Assembly (NCBI GenBank): GCA_902685375.1
Contig: LR738542.1
Span: forward strand, 30,429,817 to 30,493,816
Direction of reading: 5' to 3'
DNA from: Neostethus bicornis
Taxonomy: Eukaryota > Chordata > Actinopteri > Atheriniformes > Phallostethidae
Length of the DNA stretch: 64,000 bases
Below, in pieces: positions 7,682-19,235 of this stretch. Numbering within the stretch: position 1 is the first letter of the stretch; the number at the start of each line of letters is the position of its first letter. The position numbers and the translations under genes were made by a program. Below the pieces are notes generated by a model that saw nothing but the letters and a program-made list of their open reading frames with translations, had not been told where the DNA came from and ran no database searches.

Positions 7682-9250
7682 AGAATTTCATCTTTTGAAT
7701 TTCAAGTTAATTGGTGCACTTTAAATCTTTCTGTTACAGACTAAAAAACAATGTTAATAAAGTTGTTCTTTGTGTATGTTCTTTTGTCCTTTTTTGTTTT
7801 CTTCAATGTTAATGAGGATACAATGTGATGCAGAGGTGTACTTATAACAATTTCATAGACAAATGATACTAATTATAGTAACGACGGAGAGTGGGCGGGG
7901 CGCGAAATATTTTCTTCATCCTAGAGGGGGCGCAACAGGAAATAATTGAGAAGCACTCACTTAAACCAAGTTTCAGGATTTACTTTGTGACTAAGAGTGA
8001 GTTCATGTAAATTTAGGATCCTGAACTCAAATCCGACCCCAGTCTTTAATTTAGGGGGAAGATTTGGTTAAATATGCATAAAACCAGTCTGGCTTGTCGT
8101 CCCTTTAATTAATCTAAGTAACAATAAATTATCCCATTTATCGCATCCCACTTGCTGTTCATCCAGTTTATTATTTAAAACAGCAGAGGGTTGGGAGGCA
8201 GAGCTTCTGCAGTTTAAATCAAATGTAGTGACAGAATAAGCTAAAGCTCATTATTAATACATGGAATAGGCTTCTGAGAGGTATTTCTAAAGACAGGGCT
8301 TAACGCATGACTAACCCAACTGCCCTGGGACCTCTATATCATAAAGATGTATAATTATTATTATAATGTCCACAGCAGATCATGTCAAATTTAAATAATC
8401 AGCCCAAATGTGTGAGACAGTTTTATGTAACCAATAAAAGCTGATATATTTTTAAAAAGGCAAATGTTAATATTCCAGATTGCAGGGAGAAAATGCCTTC
8501 AGCGGATTTCATGTAAATATTTTTCTAAAAGTTCATGGTTCACCTGCTGGAATTCCTTTACTGCCAGGCTGAGTTTGATCCTTTAATCAGTGTATTGCAG
8601 AGTGATCTCATCTTAATGAGACTCATAACAATATGTGGGGATCACTCATACCCAATCAAAGCTTTCCTTTTTGGCCTGACGCCAGGTGAAACAGTCTGAT
8701 GCTTTCAGACGAACGGGTGCAGACATGGCAGCCACCCAGTCATAAGTCATATTGGAGATCAGCCCAGTAAATTAATTTCTAAAGTTAATATGAAGTTTTG
8801 TATTTAATTACTTATTCGTGTGTTTGAGATGATTTTTCAGTTCTTACCTTGTTCTTTCAGTAAAAGTGATCGGTCATGTTGATTTACGGACCGGAGGCTC
8901 ATCTCGTGCTCCCCACTTGACTCTGAATCACGGGTGTATTAGAAAATGCTTCACTGCAAGGAAAAAGATGTCCTCCGGGGATAGTGTATAGCCGGAGAAA
9001 GACTGCAGTGACCTTCAGGGCAGAATGGTGATACCTACTAACTGCCTTCTTGAGTTTTGTGTAAAAAAAAAAAAAAAAAAACCTCAGCAAGTAAAACACA
9101 CACAAAAACACTTCAACTGACCTTTTTTTTGTTCATAGTTATATTTTATATTTCCCACTGTAAATAGGCACCTACTTTAGGTAAAATTTGTATTTGTAGA
9201 ATTCTCTTTATGTCAATTCTGTCAATTCATGTGGTTGGAAATATAAAGGA
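7682..9250. other. Mostly unassigned; short hAT-like scrap
   Basis: Positions ~7882-7965 (GGGCGGGGCGCGAAAT, GGGGGCGCAACAGG, TTGAGAAGCACT) resemble an eroded hAT-type end. The rest is unique-looking, with an A-run at ~9063-9080. No exon seen. Confidence 0.4.
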
Positions 9251-9251
9251 T

Positions 9252-9802
9252 AGGATGATTCCAAATCCGAGACCTAGGTCCACGCCCGGAAAAGGGTGGA
9301 ATGCCCCCTGCAGGTCAGGGACAGGGTCCTGCCCCAAATGGAGTTTAAGTATCTCGGGGTCTTGTTCACGAGAGGGGGAAAGATGGGCCGGGAGATAGAC
9401 AGGCGGATCGGTGCGGCATCAGCAATAACTAGGACACTGCATCGGTCCATCGTGGTTAAGAGAGAGCTGAGCCAAAAAGCAAAGCTCTCGATTTACAAGT
9501 CGATCTACATTCCCACCCTCACCTATGGTCACCAGCTGTGGGTGGTGACCGGAAGAATGAGATCGCGGGTACAAGCGGCCGAAATGAGCTTCCTCCGCAG
9601 GGTGGCTGGGTTCTCACTCAGAGATCGGGTGAGGAGCTCTGCCATCCGGGAGGAGCTCGGTGTCGAGCCGCTCCTCCTCCAGGTCGAGAGGAGCCAGATG
9701 GGATGGTTCGGGCATCTGATCAGGATGCCCCCCGAGCGCCTCGCGTGTGAGGTATTTTGGGCATGTCCCACCGGGAGGAGACCAAGGGGCAGACCCCGGC
9801 CC
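9252..9802 (+). mobile_element. LINE 3' region, family A, copy 1 (left arm of an inverted pair)
   Basis: Encodes, from ~9296, the C-terminal post-RT segment (EFKYLGVLFTRGGKM, TLTYGHQLWVVT, MGWFGHLIRMPPERL, RPRGRPR). It is open up to the centre of the inverted repeat, where the frame runs on into the antisense of copy 2. Related copies lie at 13.2, 27.8, 30.1, 40.3, 47.8, 54.2 and 57.7 kb. Confidence 0.85.
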
Positions 9803-10340
9803 GCTGTGAGACATAGTCTCTCCAGAAGGTCCGGGGTCTGCCCCTTGGTTTCCTCCCGGTGGGACGTGCCCAAAACACCTCGCCCGCGAGGCGCTTGGGG
9901 GCATCCTGACCAGATGCCTGAACCACTTCATCTGGCTCCTCTCGACCTGGAGGAGACTCGAGTGGCTCGACACCAGAGCCACTCGATGGCAGAGCTCCTC
10001 ACCCAATGTCTGAGTGAGAGCCCAGCCACCCAGCCGAGGAAGCTCATTTCGGCTGCTTGTACCCGCGATCTCATTCTTTCGGTAACCACTAACAGCTGGT
10101 GACCATAGGTGAGGGTTGGAACGTAGATCGACTTGTAAATCAAGAGCTTTACTTTTCGGCTCAGCTCTATCTTTACCACGACGGACCGATGCAGCGTCCT
10201 AGTTAGGGTTGATGCGGCACCGATCCGCCTGTCGTTCTACCGTTCCATCCTTCCCCCACTCGTGAACAAGACCCCGAGATACTTAAACTCCTCCAGTTGG
10301 GGAAGGACTCTGTCCCTGACCCGCAGGGGGCATTCCACCC
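9803..10340 (-). mobile_element. LINE 3' region, family A, copy 2 (right arm of the inverted pair)
   Basis: Covers the same part of the family as the left arm but on the opposite strand. Its inner end begins CTGTGAGACATAGTC and its outer end is the complement of GGGTGGAATGCC at 9294. It carries frameshifts and stops. A T-rich block follows at 10341-10375. Confidence 0.85.
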
Positions 10341-10560
10341 TTTTTTTTTTATTATTTTTTTTTTAATATTTTTTTATTGCTTTTTTCAAATTTTACAAAC
10401 ACACACAACACAAACACTGCCAGGGTACATTAGAAAAATACAAGATGAATGCCCACATATGATTCACAGAGAAAGAGAATTTCTTAGAAAAAATATTAAT
10501 AATTAGGTATCCACCGTACGCTAATAGTGTCTCTGACTGTATGCGTGAGTCAGTCCAGAA
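10341..10560 (-). mobile_element. Possible L1-like 3' UTR fragment
   Basis: A T-run is followed by TTTATTGCTTTTTTCAAATT and CACACAACACAAACACTG. This looks like the antisense of an L1-type 3' end with its poly(A). No coding part is attached, so this is weak. Confidence 0.3.
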
Positions 10561-11084
10561 GCAACAATGAGACTTAACAAACAGCGGGATTTAAAATCTT
10601 ACTGTATATGCTCGGGCACAGAACACCCATGTTTTACGGGCATATTTACAAATCCATCAAACCAGAAAATCAGAGTGATAGGCAATAGTTTTTACTCACC
10701 ATGTAAACATGATAAGCTGTGGTTTTTAATGTACAAGAGTCCGCGGTTGTATTTTCAGAACATCTATTTATTTGTCCAATCAGTGAAGGAACATAACATT
10801 ATGTCATTTATAATTCATTTGAATTATAAAATTCAAATGAATTTTATAATTGACAAACTGGTGACATGTTTGAGGTGTACCCTGTTCCTCGTCTCGAATC
10901 AGCCAGGATGGGCTCTGGCACCCCCCACAACCCTGTAAGGGATAGACACTTAAGAAGGTGACTGACTGACTTTTATAAGTTTAGCACCTCAATTATGTTA
11001 GAACAACTCCTAAACATGTTTTGAGAGTGAAAGTAACTTTTTTGTGTTTAAAATTCTTTATTTTCAAAAAAGGATAGCAATATA
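10561..11084. other. Unassigned, with S2 SINE tail and a hairpin
   Basis: A 14 bp hairpin lies at 10812-10843 (TTCATTTGAATT / AATTCAAATGAA with a 4 nt loop). A 5'-truncated S2 SINE tail spans ~10864-10972 (GAGGTGTACCCTGTTC, GGATGGGCTCTGGC, GACTGACTGAC). The rest is unrecognised. Confidence 0.5.
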
Positions 11085-12031
11085 CTGTATTTTCACGACC
11101 ATAAGGCGCACCATATTAAAAGGCGTGGTCCAAATTTCGTGTGCTCTGTATTTAACTCACATATAAGGCGCACCTGATGATAGGGCGTGGGCTTTATATA
11201 CGTTTATATCCCCTACACCGTCCGCCTTAAAACAACAACACACACAAGCAGACAAGTGTGTGTATTTAAAAATAGATCGAGAACAAAACCGAGTTTGGAT
11301 GGCTTTATTTAAATATTAGTTACAGTCGTCATAAAGTCATTTATCAAATCCATCCAAGTCCTCATCCTCTGTTTCAGAATCTAACAGCTGCGCTAAATCC
11401 AACATAGCAGGTTCACTTTCCTCACTGTAAGAGTCACTTTCTGTTTCGCGCAGCTCCTCGGAAATGATGCCTGCTTTTGCGAAAGCTCGGACAACAGTGC
11501 CAGCAGACACGTTAGCCCAAGCATCTACAATCCACTGGCAAACTGTGGCATAACTCGCCCGATGCCGCCTTCCACCCTTCGTGAAGCTGTGGTCTCCTCT
11601 GGTCATCCATCGCTGCTGGAGTCTTTCCCCCAACTCTGGCCACTTCGCCTTATTTCCGTGGAAACTCAACTGCGTCTTCTTCACCTGTTGCGGCTCGTTT
11701 TCCAGCTTCTTCCACTTTCGAATCATCAACACGTTCATTTTAAATTTTCTTGCGGCGGCTCATCCGTGTAGCTGTAGCTCTCTTTTCTATTTTCAGTGTT
11801 GTTAAAATACCAATGTTCTGCATAAAGCACATACCTGTTCGTTTATACACAATCCACGCCCACACTTTCCCCCTTTAATGTTCTCATGTTCTCAACTGCG
11901 TCCACCAAATGGTTCTCTAATATGTCCGCAAATCACAAATCACGCAGGGTGCACTGCACGATAGGGTGCACCACTCATTTTGAAGAAAATTTGAGACTTT
12001 TAATGTGCGCCTTATGTTCGTGAAAATACGG
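11085..12031 (-). mobile_element. Pogo-like DNA transposon, internally deleted
   Basis: 947 bp unit. The terminal inverted repeats are CTGTATTTTCACGACCATAA at the left end and, read inward, CCGTATTTTCACGAACATAA at the right. They are flanked by TA at 11083-11084 and 12032-12033, the target site of pogo/Tc1-mariner elements. The minus strand carries a shortened transposase ORF. Confidence 0.8.
11337..11738 (-). pseudogene. Deleted pogo-like transposase ORF
   Basis: 133 codons. The first ~42 residues (MIRKWKKLENEPQQVKK, HGNKAKWPELGERLQQ) resemble the DNA-binding part of pogo/Tigger transposases. After a short frame-altered stretch, residues ~67-90 (VCQWIVDAWANVS, VVRAFAKAGI) resemble the C-terminal end, followed by an acidic tail. 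The DDE catalytic core, normally some hundreds of residues, is missing, and the N-terminal start lies in another frame upstream. It cannot catalyse transposition. Confidence 0.7.
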
Positions 12032-12033
12032 TA

Positions 12034-12779
12034 TTCGTTTTTCTTGTACATGTACAAAAAGTCTCCATCTACAGTGCATTCTAACTCTACTGGTCTGAGT
12101 ACTTGTGTGGGTTTTCTTGGTCCCAACAGCGTCCAAATTCACAACACATCAAACTGGGAATAAACAAGTTTAGCTTGAAATTTGTTAACTCTGTAAGAAG
12201 ACCAAGATGACTTCAACTGGAGATGATGGAGACCTCGGAACAGAGATACAAGGCGCAATCCCATGGGCCGCGAAACAAGATCTAACAAAATCCTACCAGA
12301 ACGTCTCCACTTTTATGTTCAACTTATTGCTTAGAGGCAGTTGTTCTAACCCCCCTACCCCGCCCCCCACCACCATGTGGGTCACTTACAGTTAAAAAGA
12401 TTTTTTTCTCTTTCTTTTGTATTTATTTTTAAAGATTGCTTACTTCATGCACATTTTTCAGTGGCCCGAAGTGGTTCACATTCTGCTTTATTAGAGCAAA
12501 GCCTCTTGTTGCTCACACAGCTGAGCCAGAACTTTAAACTCAAATAATAACCAGATTTAGTTAAGGATGATACTAACATGCTTTTCTCTAACAAGGCGGT
12601 TGGAGAATATGGTTTTTTATTCAAAAGAAAAAAAAAAAAGCTTATTCAGTCGAAGAAACATGTAATTCTTTGCAAAAGAGACCCTTAAACATTATCTACC
12701 GAGGCCATTTTTGTAGCCTGGAATATTTTTTTGTGAAAAAAAACCAAACTTCCAAAATGAAAGAATTTGAAATACAAAA
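12034..12779. other. Unassigned AT-rich sequence
   Basis: No recognised gene or repeat. The open frame at 12207-12395 has no supporting feature. Confidence 0.45.
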
Positions 12780-12784
12780 AAAAG

Positions 12785-13137
12785 TGTCATGATCATCCTC
12801 CTTTGTGGAACATTTCCTCCTCTCAAATCTGGCCTTCTGCTCTAATTCAGCAGTCCTAGTCCCAATTGCTTCTCCCTGATATCTGCACCCGTGTCTCGTC
12901 TTTCCACTGCTTATTTAACTTCTGGTGTTTATTGCTCTAAGTCAGACCATATGCTATTCTGCTTTCCTGCTGCAGTCATGAAGAGGTCCCTCCACGTCTG
13001 GTCCCTCAGCCTCATGTTTCCCATTCAATGGTTTCAAGGCTACGTAGGCCTTCTCAAATCCCTGATTAACTGCAATAAACTGGTTAAAATAGGCTGTGCT
13101 TATGGTCCTACATCTTCACCTTCACTACCTTACGACA
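12785..13137 (+). mobile_element. Solo LTR, second gypsy-like family
   Basis: 353 bp from TGTCATGATCATCC to CCTTACGACA. It contains a TATTTAAC TATA-like word and CAATAAACTGG as polyA signal. Flanks are AAAAG (12780-12784) and GAAAG (13138-13142), a 4/5 match. Open frames inside are not genes. Confidence 0.65.
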
Positions 13138-13225
13138 GAAAGAATTTACATTACTTTCTTTTCTTTTTTGACTCAGACATGAGGTAATAGACACAATCTG
13201 GCCCGACATGATCTTTTTTCCTTTT

Positions 13226-13587
13226 CATTCCATTGTCTTCTGTTTATCCAGGGCTGGGTAGCAGGGGTAACAGCCTCAAAGAAGAAGCCCAGGCTTCTCT
13301 CACCCCGGCTGCATCCTCCAGCTCACCCGGAAGGATCCTGAGTCGTTACCCCACCAGCTCTGAGACATAGTCTCTCCAGCGGGTCAGGGGACTGCCTCTT
13401 GGTCTTCTTCTGGAGGGACATGCCAGAAACACCTCACCAGCGAGGCCTCGGGGAGCATCCTGACCAGATGCCTGAACCACCCCATCTGGCTTCTCTCGAC
13501 CTGGAGGAGGAGCGATTCGACACCTAGCTTCTCCCAGATGGTAGAACTCCTCACCCAAACTCTGAGTGAGAACCCTGCCATCCTGCA
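13226..13587 (-). mobile_element. LINE 3' end, family A, copy 3
   Basis: Minus strand: post-RT segment with FSLRVWVRSS, GWFRHLVRMLP and a 3' end near CCAGCCCTGGATAAACAGAAG. 5'-truncated at ~13587, with stops and frameshifts. Confidence 0.8.
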
Positions 13588-14389
13588 GGTATTGTATACA
13601 TTTAAGTCAAACTAAAAATGTCTGAATATAACATAAAAAAGTTCATTACACAGTTGGTGACTTAGTTGGAATCATAAAATAGCAAAATATTTTTCTTCGT
13701 CCCAAAGCTTCACTTTGTTAAATTGCCAAATACCTGCCAGAAAAAATCAAAATATATTTCAGTCTTTTTTATCCTTCTGTCAATCTTTATACCAGCAGGA
13801 ATTTGGCTCTCGTAAACGCTCTTTTTTTTCCAGTCACTTTATTGTCCTGTTGCCAGTTAAAACCTTCTTCTCACGTTGTCTTTTATTTCTTTTCTATAAA
13901 ATGTTAAAATGTGTTTGTGACATTTAGTCACCAATAAGTTTTTTTTTTTTACATTAAATTGTAAATAACAGACATCACTAACATCCCACTGGGAATCAAA
14001 ATCAGGAAGAAATAGTGTTGATTTTTAAAAAATATTTTGCAAGAAAAGAACATGTAATTATCTCATTCTGAGAATAAAAATGATAGTTGTTTGTGTGTGG
14101 CCCCAAAACTAACTGGCTTGCCATTGTTCACCAGGACCAACAAGTCTTAACACTCGTTGAGTAGGAAGTTTACATCCCCATAACAAATAATGGTAGAAAC
14201 AGCTTGCTTTTTGAAAAGGCTCGCAGATCCCTGGTGGGATCGAATGGAGGGTCCCACTCGGCATTCCTCGCACAGCTAAAGTAGCTCATCTGTTGAACAT
14301 CCAACAAATTGTGAAGCGCTAGAGAGACTTCCTGTCAACATGGCAGAGGTTTTTAATGAGAAAACCTGATCTGCCAGACTGGCTTGGCC
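13588..14389. other. Unassigned
   Basis: AT-rich with several T-runs. Nothing recognised. Confidence 0.45.
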
Positions 14390-15014
14390 GCTTGATGTAT
14401 CCACATCGCCCTTGGCAGATCCCTGGCTTTCTATCTCATTCATTGTTCTAAAATTGTCTGTTTATTTAGAATTACACTGCTAGTTGGTACAGTATAATTC
14501 ACATGGTGTCCACGTCTTTCTCCCTCCTCTTTGGGAGAGAGCTCTGTTTTAGATTCCTGATAGATACTCTGCGTTCTTGTCCTGGGCAAGACCTCCGCAC
14601 TTCCTCATCCCCGCTCCATCAGAATGAAATCCATCAACTCATCCCGGTCCTGGGCATCGCTGGGCTGAGGAGTCCCCCATGTTTCCATCAGGATGAAGAA
14701 CATCTATTGACTTTAAAGATATCAAGCAGTAGAGTAGAATAAACTAATATTTAAACAATAGTTTTAGACACATCCTGGGTGAGGGATCTCTCTTTCGTGT
14801 GGATCCCAACAAGGTTTCTCATTTTTTCCCCACTGATGGTTTTTTAGGAGTTTTTACTCACCGTGATGGAGAGTCTAAGGACAGGATTGTGCTAACATTT
14901 GTTCCTCTTATACGTTCCTCTTTTTCTTGTTTTTCTTCCTTCTGAATCTGCAATTTGAAGCCAATTGAGACAAAAATTCTGTGATTTTCGGCTATACAAA
15001 TAAAATTGAATTGA
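14390..15014 (+). mobile_element. Retroposon with AATTGAATTGA tail, family C, copy 1
   Basis: Shares with copies at 18.4, 23.9-24.6, 44.1-44.5 and 62.6-63.7 kb: TTTCTATCTCATTCA, CATCAGGATGAAGAACATC, GTGTGGATCCC, GAGGAGTCCCCC and the end GGCTATACAAATAAAATTG. It is a 3'-terminal retroposon sequence of unknown parent. Confidence 0.75.
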
Positions 15015-16839
15015 TCAGTTCATTCCTAGTTGGTACTGAGTAACTATGTTCAGTGTTCTGTGGGTGAAAGCATTGAAACTTTCATTTCATTTCACTTTCA
15101 TAAGTCACCATTATGAGTCTTCAATTTATTCTCTATGTGTAGGTAGTTTAAGCGATCCTGTAAATGATTTACTCAATCCCAGTCACAAATGCAGTTAGTT
15201 ATGTCATCCTTTAAGAAACAGGACAGATATTCATTGCTACCAACAGGTTTTTAACATCACACTGTCAGGAAACAAACCCAGAATCTGACAGAGATGCACG
15301 TATGTAGAAATAAATGGCGCTCATCTGCTTTAATTCCTTTAAAACCACTAACACGGTGACAGTTGTGAACATAAACCCACCTACAAAGCATCACAAACGC
15401 ATCCATGTTCAAACCCCCAAGTTAGTAAATTGCAAACAGATGAGACTGATAATCTCTAGGTTTAGGGGCTTTAAGGGAAGTGATGAGTGATGGAACCAAG
15501 CAATCGTTCCACCCTGCAGAGACTGTTTGCTTCAATAACACAATCACTCTGTTGCCCGTGTTGTGCGTGTGTGCGTCATCTCCCGTTCTCCCATTAGTCA
15601 TCAAATGCAGCACAAGAAACTATTAGTACATTTCTACCTCAAGGACACCATTCTCTTCATTGTTTTGTGCCTGACTGGACCCTCTGTGTCCCCAGTCATG
15701 GCTTTTTGTTGATGAGTGTAAAAAGCAATGTTTTTTTTTTTTTTTTCACCGCCGTCCTTTTTGGTGAGGCCTTTAAAAAGGCAAGGGACACTATTTGTTT
15801 GATGACTTGTGGTGTGTTGGTCTTTGTTCTTTTCATACTCTGCCTGGCCTTTATCTGCCTCCACCGAGAGAAGTCATCATTATCTCAGCTTGTTTGGGAG
15901 CTGAAACTACAAAAGCAGCTTGTTCTTCAAACGGGCCTGTGGTTTGGCTTGAGGTTTACCGCGGCAGGTCGTGGAGCTGAGGACCAAACAGAAGCAGCAT
16001 CGGGACATTTGAATTGAAAGGAGGTGGGCAACAACAGAAACTCTGCAGATGTTCTCATAAGCAGCATCAGGATATGCCGTGGAGTTTTCAGCCACAGACG
16101 GGTAATCAGCATGGAGGACGGCGCTGCATAGGCCTGACACCGGCGACATCGTGCCGACCGCTGGCGTCGAAGCTACAGTGGGAACATGAAATAAAGCTCA
16201 GAGCAGGAGAGATGGAAATGTTGAAAACACCCTGAGCTGCCAACACCTGCAGCGGCACTTCAGCTGACTTATTCATTTTTAAACAACTCCCAATGTTAGC
16301 TTAAAGAAGTCACATTTCAGGATTTCTCCACCTCAGGAGGGAAAAAACAAAAGCTTTATTTCTATTAGCGAGCAAAGCTTGGTTTTGTTGCACTATATCC
16401 AAGAGAAAGATCAATATAAACTTTATATATCTAAATCAAATACCTGTAATCTATTCTTCTGAAGCTCATTCTTTCATCCAACATCAGGTTATGGTGGTAT
16501 TGTAACATTTTTCTACCGCCAACTCCCATCTACCAAACATGAAGTATCTGTGGATTCCAACAAGTCTCGGCATCAATAGCCTTCCATTGAAAACATCAGC
16601 AACATTTTCACAGTCACTGTTGTCATGATAACCTCAGTCATATTTGCACATTTTGCAGATTATTCATTTTTATTTGACCAAAATCAGCTATGACAGCATC
16701 TTGAAATTATTAAAATAATACTGATCAGGTGAAATTGGTTTAAGATGTGCCAACAGAAAGTCAAACTAAATGAATACAATGTGTTTTAATATATTAATTC
16801 CACTGTATTTAAAATCTATATTTATCCAATGAAGAACAA
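15015..16839. other. Unassigned, no exon found
   Basis: No repeat recognised. The frame at 15667-16017 crosses a T-run and has no domain. Possibly single-copy intergenic or intronic DNA. Confidence 0.4.
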
Positions 16840-17522
16840 GTAAGATTAGTCAGAGTAAGACAGAGTACATGTGTGTGAATGAGAGGGATCCAAATGGAAA
16901 AGTGAGGTTACTGGGAGAAGAGATAAAGAAGGTGGAAGATTTTAAGTATCTAGGATCAACAGTCCAGAGCAATGGAGAGTGTGGAAAAGAGGTGAAGAAG
17001 CATGTGCAGGCAGGCTGGAACAGGTGGAGAAAAGTATCAAGCGTGATGTGTGATAGAAGAGTTTCAGCTAAAATGAAAGGGAAAGTGTACAAAATCGTGG
17101 TGAGACCGGCCATGCTGTTTGGTCTAGAGACAGTGGCACTGAGAAAAAGACAGAAGGCAGAGATGGAGGTAGCAGAGATGAAGATGCTGAGGATCTCTCT
17201 GGGAGTGACCAGGATGGACAGGATCAGAGGAACAGCACAGGTTAGAGGTTTTGGAGAGAAAGTCAGAGAGGTCAGACTGAGATGGTTTGGACATGTGCAA
17301 AGGACAAAGAGGGAGTACATCGGAAGAAGGATGCTGGGTTTGGGACCACCAGGAAAGAGACCTAGAGGAAGACCAAAGAGGAGGTTCATGGATACAGTGA
17401 AGGAAGACATGAAGATAGTTGGTGTGAGATGCAGCAGATAGGGTTAGATGGAAGAAACTGACTTGCTGTAGCGACCCCAGAAGGGAAATGCCGAAAGAAG
17501 AAGAAGCATCCTGATCAGAAAG
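16840..17522 (+). mobile_element. LINE 3' region, family B, longest copy, with TSD
   Basis: An open stretch from ~16869 for 190 codons encodes the end of RT and the post-RT domain (EDFKYLGSTVQSNG, VVRPAMLFGLETVAL, LRWFGHVQRTK, GRPKRRFMDTVKEDMK). A small deletion near 17430 breaks the frame. The 3' tail is GAAGAAGAAG. Flanks ATCCAATGAAGAACAA (16824-16839) and ATCCAATGACGAACAA (17523-17538) form a 16 bp TSD with one mismatch. Confidence 0.87.
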
Positions 17523-17538
17523 ATCCAATGACGAACAA

Positions 17539-18404
17539 AAATGTCAAACTTATTTTAAACATCACCTGTCACTGAAATGTTTACCTGACTGGGTTGCCTA
17601 TTAAAAGCTGATTAATTAAAAGCATGTCCCCAAATCCCTGAGAGTGTGTTTTGATCGGTCAACAGGACTATTTAAGAGAGTTTGAGGGAAGAGGTCTTAT
17701 ACTGTCAACGTGTCCTTGTCCCAGCCAATGGAGGGATTAGGTTGGGGATCAGCGAGTGTGTCTGTGCATGAATCAAAGTCGTGTTCAAATAAAAACGCTC
17801 TGTTCAGATTTTAAATGAGACAAGAAGCTGCCTGATGCTTTGCTCTTATATGCACACCTTTGTGTGAATTCCAAGGACTCTGTGGAAAACTTACTCTGTG
17901 GAAACCATCTTCACCAAGCAACAGATGCTGAAGTGAAATATCATGCTTATGTTTGTGGTTTTACTAACCCAAATGTTTGTTATTACAAAAACAAGTCTTA
18001 TTTCTGAGCAATGCACATGATTAGTCTAAAGTGTTTTCACCTTCTCAACAAGCCACATTCAGGATATTATGCTGAGGTTTGGGAGAAACAACCCCTTCAA
18101 GTATCATCACAACCAGCACTCAGAAAAGAGCAATTCTGATTGCTTTGTGTAGTCACAATAACACAAATAAACAAAATGTATAAAAAATGATCAAATCTCA
18201 ACCATTGCTTAGTTGTCCATCTTAACATTTTTATTTATTAGGAGGATAAGCCCATTGAGATGAGACATCTTGTTTCTGAGGGGGTCCTCAAACTACCATG
18301 CATGTTTTTTGGAGGGTTGGAGGATATCAGAGTACCCTGAGAATACCATGGTGACGCCAACAAGCAAAAGAGAGTGGAACAAACAACAGTTTTAAACACA
18401 TTGA
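17539..18404. other. Unassigned; possible LTR-like stretch
   Basis: At 17573-17860 there are a TATTTAAGAG word, CCAGCCAATGG and AATAAAAACG in LTR-like order, but I could not fix ends or a TSD. The rest is unrecognised. Confidence 0.3.
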
Positions 18405-18568
18405 ATGTTCATCCCGGGGGAGGTATCCCTCATTTGTGTGGATCCCCATGAGGTTTCTTTTTTTTTTTCCCACCAATGGGTTTTTTATGAGTTTTTCCTC
18501 ACCATGAAGGAGAGTCTAAGACAGATATTCTGTGATTTTGGGCTATATAAACAAAATTGAATTGAAAG
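18405..18568 (+). mobile_element. Retroposon family C, copy 2 (3' end only)
   Basis: Contains CCCGGGGGAGG, GTGTGGATCCCCATGAGG and the end GGGCTATATAAACAAAATTG. 5'-truncated. Confidence 0.7.
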
Positions 18569-18751
18569 ATGGCCATCACAGCTGTCTTCATGATCTGTCG
18601 GTGAATTAAAAAAAATACTCTTAGTAGTAACAACGACAAAGAGTAGCCTCCCATATATGAAAACCACTGAAGGGGGTCCAAGTAATTACCAGCTGGATTT
18701 TTTAATGACACAATTGTTATCAATACTTCTCTTTGTGTGAGGGCCTGCACT

Positions 18752-18987
18752 CACGTGCAGTGGTCAGTATTGTGGACTTTCAGCCAGAAGGTTGGGGGTT
18801 TGACCTCTGAATGGGGTAAGGCTTGGAGCTCTAGCTTTTCTGTGAGAAATTTGTGTGCTTTTCTCTGAGGTTTTGTATATATGTGGCAATAGACAGGTGA
18901 CCGGTTCAGGCTGCAGCCCCTTTTAGGTTGTAACCACTCGGGTTAGGCTCCAACACCATCGGAACCCTGCAAGGAGATGAATGACCA
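18752..18987 (+). mobile_element. S2 SINE-like copy, diverged
   Basis: Aligns in order with the S2 copies: GTGGTCAGTATTGTGGAC, CAGCCAGAAGGTTGGGGG, GACAGGTGACCGGTTC, GGAACCCTGCAAGGA. Confidence 0.55.
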
Positions 18988-19049
18988 TTTTTTTAATGTG
19001 TTGGCTGTAAAAAATTTATGCTGCTCCAAACACTTCATTTCATTGTTCA

Positions 19050-19235
19050 CTTTTTAGGTTCTCTCTACAAATATCGTCTTTTTTCCACGTCTTGGGAATT
19101 GCGTACGGCAGCTTTCGACTAGCCTAAAAGTTATACAATAGTTCACACAATCCTTAACTTTGACAAGAAGTTTGCGCATGCTAGGATTTGGATGTACGCA
19201 AGCTTGATCAATTAGAACACGCGGGCATTGAGGAG
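19050..19235. repeat. Dispersed repeat R2, copy 1
   Basis: Similar to ~56340-56560: GTCTT-TT-CC-AC-CCTTGGGA-TT-CGTA, GGCAGCTTTCGACTAGCC, GTTCACAC and ATTTGGATGTACGCAAGCTTGAT. Probably an old DNA-transposon piece; not identified. Confidence 0.5.

Noticed and set aside
9296..10102. A 268-codon intact protein gene
   Set aside because: The second half is the antisense of the first half's LINE sequence, read through an inverted repeat.
13715..13927. Small ORF with basic residues
   Set aside because: AT-rich, no domain, no conserved start context; within chance expectation.
15667..16017. A membrane-protein exon (hydrophobic 116-codon frame)
   Set aside because: The frame crosses a T-run giving FFFFFF, has no splice-site context and no domain.
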